Origin: Streptomyces sp. NBC_01476
GTDB taxonomy: Bacteria; Actinomycetota; Actinomycetes; Streptomycetales; Streptomycetaceae
NCBI RefSeq assembly: GCF_036227265.1
Contig: NZ_CP109446.1
Location: 3,915,001 to 3,979,000 of the forward strand
Length of the DNA: 64,000 nucleotides
Reading direction: 5' to 3'
This document shows positions 50,605-56,983 of this stretch, one piece after another. The first letter of the stretch is position 1. Every line of letters begins with the position of its first letter. The position numbers and the translations under genes were made by a program. The notes beneath the pieces are model-generated. The model ran no database searches. It had not been told where the DNA came from and worked only from the letters and a program-made list of their open reading frames with translations.

Positions 50605-51063
50605 ATGACCAGGACAGACATCAGGCCAGTGACGATCTCCCCCGAGCAGACCGCGTCCACAAACCAGGCCCTCAGGCAGGTCCGCAGCTACCTGGAAACC
50701 CATAAAGACCGCCGCGAGATCACCGTGACCGTCGCGGACGGCGAACCGGAGCCGCTGACGCTGCCTCGCGAGGCCGTCGAGCTACTGGCCGGCCTGCTCG
50801 CGCACCTGGGAGCCGGCCGTGGCGTCTCCGTCGTCCCGGCGGACGCCGAACTCACCACCCAGCAGGCCGCGGACATGCTCAATGTCTCCCGGCCCTTTCT
50901 CGTCGGCCTGCTCAACGCCGGCGAGATCGAGTACCGGAACGTCGGAACCCACCGCAGGATCAAGGCGTCCTCGCTGATCGAGTACAAGCTGCAGGACGAC
51001 CAGCGGCGGCGAGCGGCTGCCGACGAGGTGACGCAACTCGGCCAGGAGATGGGACTGATGTGA
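50605..51063 (+). CDS. HTH (excisionase-type) antitoxin
   Basis: 152-residue DNA-binding protein, partner of the PIN gene three bases downstream. The C-terminal half is a MerR/excisionase-like helix-turn-helix: LTTQQAADMLNVSRPFLVGLL followed by IEYRNVGTHRRIKASSLIEYK. The N-terminal half (PEQTASTNQALRQVRSYLE) would be the dimer or toxin-binding part. This gene pair is a known PIN-type toxin-antitoxin arrangement in actinomycetes, where the antitoxin autorepresses the operon. ATG at 50605 follows AAAGGGG. Confidence 0.85.
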   Translation: MTRTDIRPVTISPEQTASTNQALRQVRSYLETHKDRREITVTVADGEPEPLTLPREAVELLAGLLAHLGAGRGVSVVPADAELTTQQAADMLNVSRPFLVGLLNAGEIEYRNVGTHRRIKASSLIEYKLQDDQRRRAAADEVTQLGQEMGLM

Positions 51064-51066
51064 CCC

Positions 51067-51444
51067 ATGGCCTTTGTCGCCGTCTACGACGCCAACGTGC
51101 TGTACCCGAGCGTCCTGCGGGATGTTCTGATCCGCGTCGCCGCGGCGGGACTGGTGCAGGCCAAGTGGACCGAGACCATCCTCGACGAGACCTTCCGGAA
51201 CCTGATGGCCAACAGGCCCGACCCCGACCCGGACAAGCTGGACCGGACCCGGAACGCGATGAAGAGGGCGGTCCGGGACTGCCTGGTCCTCGGGTACGAG
51301 CCGCTCATCGACGCGGTCCAGCTGCCTGACCCCGACGACCGGCACGTGCTGGCGCAACAGGCCCGTGTCCCAGTGTCCCGCGCTGTGTCCTTCCACGTGT
51401 CCCAGCTATTGGTCGGTCGCCAGGGACCAGGAAGGTCCTTCTGA
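51067..51444 (+). CDS. PIN-domain toxin, C-terminally truncated
   Basis: Ribonuclease toxin of the PIN_3 type. Residues 1-97 are normal: first acidic site in VAVYDANVLYPS, second in WTETILDETFRNL, third in LPDPDDRHVLA. After HVLA, where homologues continue into the last strand with the fourth acidic residue and another 60-80 residues, the sequence changes to QQARVPVSRAVSFHVSQLL and stops at 125 residues. The tail overlaps the convergent methyltransferase gene by 39 bp. Most likely a toxin broken by arrival of the neighbouring cluster and now inactive; a divergent functional tail is less likely. Confidence 0.8.
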   Translation: MAFVAVYDANVLYPSVLRDVLIRVAAAGLVQAKWTETILDETFRNLMANRPDPDPDKLDRTRNAMKRAVRDCLVLGYEPLIDAVQLPDPDDRHVLAQQARVPVSRAVSFHVSQLLVGRQGPGRSF

Positions 51445-52485
51445 GGTTCCGTACCAGACCCGTTGTGCCTCGGGGGTGATGGTGATGCCGAAGTCGTCGC
51501 GGGCCGGCTGCCCGTCGGAGAAGAGGGCGGCGAGTTCTTCGACGGTGTCCCACAGCCGGCGGGGGCCGGCCTGCCGGACATGGCCGCTTGTGCGGGCGGT
51601 GGCGGTGGAGCCGTCTTCGGTCCACAGTCCTACCCCGGTGACCGTGCCGTCGTCGGAGCGCCATGAGCAGGAGTTGTAGCCGGGCAGGGCGAGCGACAGC
51701 GGGAATTTCCAGCGTCCGAGCGTGTCCGCCACAGGCAGGGCGGTGGTCTCGGGACTCTGTTCTCGCAGGGCCTCGAAATCGGGCCCCCTGCTCGGGGCGC
51801 GTCTGGGCATGAACAGCGCCGGGCGTGGGAGGAAGCGGCCTTCGGCGTGGCCGGGCTCGGTCACGGTAGCTCGAACGACGCCGTAGCCGATCGGAGCGAC
51901 GATCACGGCACCGACCGCGGCCTGTTCCATCAGTGCCGGATGGAGGGAACGCACCGCAGCGGTGGCGATGATCCGTGAGTAGGGAGCGCGCTGCGGGTAG
52001 CCGAGTGCACCGTCTCCCGCGTGCACGAACGGCTGGCATCCGACCTCGGCGAGCCTGCGTGTGGCGAGGGCTACCAGTTCAGGGTCAACGTCCACGCTGG
52101 TCACGTTCTCGGCACCGAGCCGGTGCGCGAGGAGCGCCGCGTTGTAGCCAGTGCCCGTCCCCAGCTCGAATACGTTGTCGCCCGGGTGGGCGTCGAGCGC
52201 GTCGAGCATGGCCAGCATGAGGCCGGGTTCACTGGATGACGACGTGGGAACGCCGTTGGAGTCGAGTTGGGTCATCAGCGCGGTGTCGGAATAGACGGTT
52301 CGCAGGTATCCGTCGTCCGACCGCGTGACCCGGCGCCACTGACCGCGCTGATCCTGGTCGAAGAACTCCGGGGTGAAGGTGTGACGGGGCACGGCGGCGA
52401 AGGCTGCGCGCCAGGGGCTGTCCACCCCGTCCCCGATGGTGGCGGCGAACTCTTCACGCAGGGATGCGGTCGGATCGTGGCTCAT
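51406..52485 (-). CDS. PIMT-type methyltransferase of graspetide cluster
   Basis: 359-residue SAM methyltransferase of the protein-L-isoaspartate type. SAM motif I is NVFELGTGTGYNAALLAHRLG, post-I is VTSVDVDPELV, and the region before it (TSSSSEPGLMLAMLDAL) is the PIMT substrate loop. A C-terminal domain of about 150 residues (residues 205-359) exceeds ordinary PIMT and is typical of RiPP-associated homologues, which methylate a peptide Asp to form an aspartimide. ATG at 52485 follows AAGGGA and shares ATGA with the ATP-grasp gene. Last gene of the operon. Confidence 0.88.
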   Translation of the reverse strand: MSHDPTASLREEFAATIGDGVDSPWRAAFAAVPRHTFTPEFFDQDQRGQWRRVTRSDDGYLRTVYSDTALMTQLDSNGVPTSSSSEPGLMLAMLDALDAHPGDNVFELGTGTGYNAALLAHRLGAENVTSVDVDPELVALATRRLAEVGCQPFVHAGDGALGYPQRAPYSRIIATAAVRSLHPALMEQAAVGAVIVAPIGYGVVRATVTEPGHAEGRFLPRPALFMPRRAPSRGPDFEALREQSPETTALPVADTLGRWKFPLSLALPGYNSCSWRSDDGTVTGVGLWTEDGSTATARTSGHVRQAGPRRLWDTVEELAALFSDGQPARDDFGITITPEAQRVWYGTSEGPSWSLATDQ

Positions 52486-53453
52486 GCTGTCCCTTGAAGG
52501 TAGTCGGCGTGCGCGGAGGCGATGGCCAGCCCGGTGCGGTTCTCGACCCATGCCCAGGTGCCGCAGGGGTTGCACTCGAAGAACACCCAGTCCCCGGCCG
52601 GCGTCACGGCGAAGTCGAATGCACCGAAGACGATGCCGTGTTCGGCCATGAAGCGGCGGACGCCTGCGGCTACCGGTTCGGGAACGGTCGTCGTCCCGAG
52701 GTCGATGCCGTCAGGGTCGGTTCGCCAGTCGGTGTGCGCCTGGTCCGTGGTGGCGGTGATGGTGCATGCGAAGGGCCGGCCGGCCACGACGGTAAGGCGT
52801 ACTTCGTGTGCCTTGGGGATCTCCTCCTGCAGGTAGTGGGCGGTCAGCCGCAGACTGTCATCAATCTCTGCGGGATCGAGTGCGTGGGTGGCCACCATCA
52901 GCGGCCGTCCCGTCCCCGTGTCCAGCCGCCCGCCGAGCACGGGCTTGGAGATCAACGGCCCCTTGATCTCCGCGGCGAACTCCCGTGCGGCCTCCGGATC
53001 ATTGGTGATGATGCTTCGGGGCACATGCAGACCTGCCCGTACCGCCGCGACGAGTTGCTGCGGCTTGTGCGACGCGACCCGGTCAACATGTGGGTTGTTG
53101 ATCCAGCGCACCGGAAGGGCTGAGATGACGTTCAACAGCGCCCCATCCGCCTGGTTCCGGGCCCAGGTGGCGTAAGGCTCGGGGACGTTCTCGGCGATGG
53201 CGGGACGTCCGGGCCGCCTGTAGTAGACAGCCCGGACCTCCTCCAGCCGGATCGACCGTTGCCCGTTGTCCAGGACACCCCGCCACCCGGACCGTTCCGC
53301 CGCGTGGGAGGCGGTCAGGGTGAGTGTCTGCGGGAACTCCGCGGTGTCGTAGCGCATGACCGGGACGTCCCGTCGGTTCAACTCGTCAACAACCACGTCG
53401 GCGGAGGCGTCCAGCCGTTCAGCGACAACGAGCACCGGTCGTCTGGCTCCCAT
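52482..53453 (-). CDS. ATP-grasp ribosomal peptide maturase (graspetide macrocyclase)
   Basis: 323-residue ATP-grasp ligase that would activate Asp/Glu side chains of the precursor as acyl phosphates and join them to Ser/Thr/Lys side chains. N-terminal domain: PVLVVAERLDASADVVVDELNRRDVPVMR; ATP-binding lysine region GPLISKPV; metal and catalytic part FGAFDFAVTPAGDWVFFECNPCGTWAW, the ECNP-x-G-x-W signature of this maturase family. WINNPHVDRVASHKPQQL is also typical. ATG at 53453 shares ATGA with the precursor gene; translation of precursor and enzymes is coupled. Confidence 0.92.
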   Translation of the reverse strand: MGARRPVLVVAERLDASADVVVDELNRRDVPVMRYDTAEFPQTLTLTASHAAERSGWRGVLDNGQRSIRLEEVRAVYYRRPGRPAIAENVPEPYATWARNQADGALLNVISALPVRWINNPHVDRVASHKPQQLVAAVRAGLHVPRSIITNDPEAAREFAAEIKGPLISKPVLGGRLDTGTGRPLMVATHALDPAEIDDSLRLTAHYLQEEIPKAHEVRLTVVAGRPFACTITATTDQAHTDWRTDPDGIDLGTTTVPEPVAAGVRRFMAEHGIVFGAFDFAVTPAGDWVFFECNPCGTWAWVENRTGLAIASAHADYLQGTA

Positions 53454-53674
53454 CAGGCGCCCGGTGCGTAATAGGGGTCGTCCACGTCGTCACCCTGGCC
53501 GTCCTGGTTGGTGTCCGTGCACGAGGCCGCCTGCGGCGCGGTGTGCCACGGCGATCCGTCCGGCCCCACATTGAGCTGACGATCGTCGTCCCACGTGACT
53601 CCCCGGGCCGTGGTCTGGACGAGAGGCGGTACGGCGGCGGCACGGGCGGCCATCGGAATGCTTGCGGTGGTCAT
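53453..53674 (-). CDS. Graspetide precursor peptide
   Basis: 73-residue ATP-grasp-modified RiPP precursor. The leader (1 to about 45) includes ARGVTWDDDRQLNVGPDGSPW, whose W-D-x-x-x-Q-L and D-G-x-P-W elements match the recognition region of this precursor class. The core, roughly residues 51-73, is SCTDTNQDGQGDDVDDPYY then APGA: Ser51, Thr53 and Thr55 as possible nucleophiles and Asp54, 58, 62, 63, 65, 66 as acyl donors. Asp58-Gly59 is a likely aspartimide site. Cys52 is unusual. ATG at 53674 follows the strong site GGAGGACTC. Confidence 0.88.
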   Translation of the reverse strand: MTTASIPMAARAAAVPPLVQTTARGVTWDDDRQLNVGPDGSPWHTAPQAASCTDTNQDGQGDDVDDPYYAPGA

Positions 53675-53751
53675 GAGTCCTCCGATTTCAATGGGCCGGC
53701 GGAGAGGTCTCCCCGTCGTTGGGTGTTGCCGTGTGCTCCCCGCCAACCGGG

Positions 53752-53898
53752 TTAGGCGGCAGGGAAGTTCAGCGGGGTATCGCCCCGGTGGGCGTCCGGG
53801 ATCGGATCGGCCGTTCGGCGCCACCCGTGCGTCTCGGCCACCGCGAGAAGTTCGGATGCGAGTACGGGGGCCTCAGCGGGAGTTGTGGGTTCTGGCAC
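53752..53898 (-). CDS. 48-residue protein upstream of graspetide precursor
   Basis: Reading from GTG at 53898 (GAAGGGC seven bases upstream): PEPTTPAEAPVLASELLAVA, then ETHGWRRTADPIPDAHRGDT and PLNFPAA. One amphipathic helix followed by a short basic-acidic tail; no cysteines and no membrane part. Same strand as the precursor, 77 bp upstream. It could be an accessory factor, a second peptide substrate or a leader peptide; I do not recognise it. Confidence 0.5.
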   Translation of the reverse strand: MPEPTTPAEAPVLASELLAVAETHGWRRTADPIPDAHRGDTPLNFPAA

Positions 53899-54000
53899 GT
53901 CGGTCTGCCCTTCGGATCGGCCACGCCCCCGGCCGGTCACGCGGTCGCGGGGAACTCGGTGTCCAGGCTTCCGGGGCTCTGAGGGCAGCGACAGGGGCGC

Positions 54001-54022
54001 AGCGTCCTAGTTTCCGGACGCT
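54001..54022. promoter_or_regulatory. Inverted repeat between regulator and graspetide operon
   Basis: AGCGTCC (54001-54007) and GGACGCT (54016-54022), 8-base loop. It touches the stop codon of the regulator gene, so it may be its terminator, or an operator for the downstream operon whose first start is 100 bp away. Confidence 0.45.
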
Positions 54023-55232
54023 AATCGGCGATGCCGAGGAACTCGGCCAACGACCGTAGTCCCGGGGGGTGTTTGGGCAGTGCCCAAAGATCGCGCACGA
54101 TGGCGACGGCCAAGGTGTGGTGCTGCATCCACGTGGGCGCGACACGGCGAAGTGATTCCAGCGTCTTCACGGCCCCCGCCGCGTCTCCGACGTCCGAGTG
54201 CGCTCGGGCCACGTCGAGAAGCAGCCATGTACGCCACGAGGGGGGCGTGTCCTTCGACAGGCGCATCCCCTTGGCGAGGGCCAGGGCGTCGGCGGAGTGC
54301 CCGTACTGGACGGCCAGGCGGACGCGTTCGATACGGACCGAGGACGGGCTGAAGACGCTGATCATGCGGTCGTCACTGCCGGCGGGCAGCTTGGAGACGC
54401 GGGCGGCCTCCGTCTCGGCGGTCTCCATCATCGCTGCCGCTCGCTCGTAGTCGCCGCTTCTCGCGGCGGACGTGGCGGCGCTCATGGTCAGGCCGCCCCA
54501 CACTTTGAGCCCGTCGGCCGTGTCGGTGCGGCCGGCCTTCTTCATGTCGTCGGCGGCACGGAGCGCGATGCTCAACGCGTCCTCCAAGCGGCCCTGACGC
54601 TGGTAGGTCCACGCCGTCGAATTGACGATCATCGGCACGAGCAGCGGATCGGAGGACTGCTCGGCGGCGCTGATCGCGCGTTCCAGGCTCGTCAGCGCGA
54701 GGTCCGTTTTGCCCATGCGAACGGCGACGTGACCACCGAGCTGCAGCGCCTTCCCCAGGGCTGCGAACCCGGCTTTCCGGTCGTCGTCGCTGCCCGAGAC
54801 CGTGGCGGCACGAGCCTCCGAGACAAGGTCAGGGAGCGCCTTCATCACGCTGTCGAATTCGGCCGCGTGGTAATTCGTCCACGCCTCCGCGATCTGATCA
54901 CGCAGGCGGCTCAGGGAGAAGTCCGGACCGACTCCGGCCTGCGGCGGTCCCCAGAGGGCGGGCATGATCGCCCGTCGTACGGCGACGAAGCGCGGCCCGT
55001 CGTTCTCTCCCGAGGCGACGGCGGGCGGGTCACCGAGAAGCGTTGTCAGCTCCACGCCCAGTCCATTCGCCAACGCGTGCAGTGTGGGAAGCCGCGCCGA
55101 GTGCTTCCGCCCCTGTTCAAGCTGACGGATCACGTCAACGGACACGTCCGAGCGCTCTGCCAGCTCCTCCTGTGTGAGGTCGGCCAGACGGCGCAGACGC
55201 CGCAGCGTTTTGCCCAGGTCCTCGTTCGCCAC
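54021..55232 (-). CDS. XRE-family HTH regulator with TPR-like C-terminus
   Basis: 403-residue regulator. Residues about 5-65 are an XRE helix-turn-helix (LRRLRRLADLTQEELAERSDVSVDVIRQLEQGRK); the rest is a helical, tetratricopeptide-like array (LTSLERAISAAEQSSDPLLV, GRLEDALSIALRAADDM, GDYERAAAMMETAE, AHSDVGDAAGAVKTLESL) that in related proteins binds a small molecule or peptide. GTG at 55232 begins exactly at the domain; no good ribosome-binding site is seen. Its position directly upstream on the same strand suggests that it controls the graspetide operon. Confidence 0.85.
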   Translation of the reverse strand: MANEDLGKTLRRLRRLADLTQEELAERSDVSVDVIRQLEQGRKHSARLPTLHALANGLGVELTTLLGDPPAVASGENDGPRFVAVRRAIMPALWGPPQAGVGPDFSLSRLRDQIAEAWTNYHAAEFDSVMKALPDLVSEARAATVSGSDDDRKAGFAALGKALQLGGHVAVRMGKTDLALTSLERAISAAEQSSDPLLVPMIVNSTAWTYQRQGRLEDALSIALRAADDMKKAGRTDTADGLKVWGGLTMSAATSAARSGDYERAAAMMETAETEAARVSKLPAGSDDRMISVFSPSSVRIERVRLAVQYGHSADALALAKGMRLSKDTPPSWRTWLLLDVARAHSDVGDAAGAVKTLESLRRVAPTWMQHHTLAVAIVRDLWALPKHPPGLRSLAEFLGIAD

Positions 55233-55494
55233 GCTGTCACGGTACCCCTGGCGTTTGGACGTGCCGAGGTGACCTGAGCGAAGCCCGGGGAGGCTGCGCG
55301 AGGGCTTCCAGCATTCCGGCCCGCGCGGTCGTCCGCCCGCCCGTGCGGCTTGTACGGACCCGGTGCCGTACGGGTCCGACCCGGCCGACAAGTCGGCGAA
55401 CGTGCACGGGCTGAACGTCGTCGGTGATGGTGAGAGATCACGGAAAAGGCCCCGGATCGCCTATGCGATACAGGGCCTCTGACCTGGTGTTTCG

Positions 55495-55570
55495 TGGTGC
55501 ACTCGGCAGGATTCGAACCTGCAACCTTCTGATCCGTAGTCAGATGCTCTATCCGTTGAGCTACGAGTGC
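55495..55570 (-). tRNA. tRNA-Arg (ACG)
   Basis: Acceptor stem GCACTCG/CGAGTGC, anticodon loop CTACGGA giving ACG (A34 is the TadA substrate), T loop GTTCGAATC, discriminator A and an encoded CCA at 55495-55497. Confidence 0.96.
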
Positions 55571-55767
55571 GGGGGGCGGGTTTGGGGCCCGTCGGCGTTG
55601 CGTGGACAACATTACATGAGGTCGCGCGGGAGGTGAAATCGATAAGCGGGGGGTGGGGTGAGCTGCGGGGATGGGGGTTGTGGGGGCATCCGCGAGGGGG
55701 AACGGAGGGGGAAACGGGAGGAGCCCCGCGGGGTGGGCGCGGGGCTCCTGGGTGGAGAAGGTGGTGC

Positions 55768-55861
55768 TGGCGGAGGCGGAGGGATTTGAACCCTCGATGG
55801 ACGGTAAAGCCCAAACCGCATTAGCAGTGCGGCGCCATAGACCGGACTAGGCGACGCCTCC
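55768..55861 (-). tRNA. tRNA-Ser (GCT)
   Basis: Class II tRNA: acceptor stem GGAGGCG/CGCCTCC, anticodon loop CTGCTAA giving GCT, long variable arm, T loop GTTCAAATC, discriminator G and encoded CCA at 55768-55770. Decodes AGC/AGU. Confidence 0.96.
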
Positions 55862-56079
55862 TGGGTACGTGCCCGGGTGGTGCGTGGGCGCGTGGGGAAA
55901 TGATGGCACAGCCTGGAGGGCCGCGACCAATCGCAGACTACGGTACAAGGCGGGGGCTGGGCAGGGCAAAGGGGTTCGGGGCGGGGCGCAGGACCGGGCG
56001 GTGGTGAGCGCGCCCACGGACGCGCCCACGGAAGGATGAGGTGCCGGGGCGCGGCGGGCCCGGGAGGTAGGGAGGCGGC

Positions 56080-56730
56080 ATGCCTCTCACCGGTCCCTCC
56101 ACGAGCTCCGCGGCCACCCTTTTCCGTAGGGCCACAGCCGACGGCACCCTCGGCCGTACGGTCACCGCCGCCGGCACCCCCAGCCGTACAAGCCCCGCCG
56201 GCCCCACCCCCGGCCGTACGAACCCCTCCGGCCCCACCACCCCTCCCCGCACCGTTCCCCCGAAGGCCCGGCTCGTTCTCGTCGCGCTGTTCGCCACCGC
56301 GCTGGTGGCCGGGGGGCCGGGGACGGTTCAGGCCGTGGGGCTGCCGCGGCCCCATGGCGAAGGCGGGGTGCTGACCGTGGCGTACGACGACGGCGCCGGG
56401 CACCGCCGGACGTACGTCGTGGTGTGCGGACAGGCCGGCGGCGGCGACCGGTGCCGGCGGTTGCGGGCGATCGGCGGCCCGGTGGGGCCGGTCGCCGGCG
56501 GGCAGGCGTGCTCGATGATCTACGGCGGGCCGCAGACCGCCGGGGTCCGCGGGACGTGGGAAGGGCGGGACGTGCGGGAGACGTACCGCCGGACGAACGG
56601 GTGCGAGGTCGCGCGGTGGGCCCAGATGGCGCCGGTGCTGCCCGCCCCGCCGGAGAAGGGGCTCCCCACCGGAGAAGAGACTCCCGCGCAGCCAACTCAA
56701 GTGCTGAAAGGCCCGAAGAGTCACCCGTGA
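56080..56730 (+). CDS. Subtilisin inhibitor-like (SSI) protein
   Basis: 216-residue predicted secreted serine-protease inhibitor. A 62-residue Thr/Pro-rich head precedes a hydrophobic segment (LVLVALFATALVAGGPGTVQA, about 66-86) that must act as signal or anchor; the SSI domain spans about 95-190. Cys116/Cys125 and Cys144/Cys175 match the two SSI disulfides; the reactive loop CSMIYGGP places Met146 as P1, and GVRGTWEGRDV and RTNGCEVARW fit the family. The long N-terminal head is atypical, but no later in-frame start exists. A Pro-rich tail follows. Confidence 0.82.
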   Translation: MPLTGPSTSSAATLFRRATADGTLGRTVTAAGTPSRTSPAGPTPGRTNPSGPTTPPRTVPPKARLVLVALFATALVAGGPGTVQAVGLPRPHGEGGVLTVAYDDGAGHRRTYVVVCGQAGGGDRCRRLRAIGGPVGPVAGGQACSMIYGGPQTAGVRGTWEGRDVRETYRRTNGCEVARWAQMAPVLPAPPEKGLPTGEETPAQPTQVLKGPKSHP

Positions 56731-56983
56731 CGTATGCCACACGCAGTGGCGGCCGAGCACGTACAACCCTCAACGGTCAAACAGGGAACGGCACATGGGC
56801 ATCCGAGGCACCTCCGGGAGGCCCGACCCGTACACTCGGTCTAGTGACATGTCCCGGGGGTGGCGGCAAGATGGGCCGCCCGTGACGACAGCCGACCGCG
56901 TCGCGTGAAAGGGACGCACGCGGGGCCGCCCCGGGAGCGCAGGGCAGCGCGGCAACACATGCGGTAACAAGGAGGACGCGTCC

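Noticed and set aside
55495..55570. Attachment-site duplication of the tRNA-Arg 3' end
   Set aside because: I scanned 49-55 kb by eye for a second copy of the T-arm/acceptor text and found none, and no integrase gene is present.
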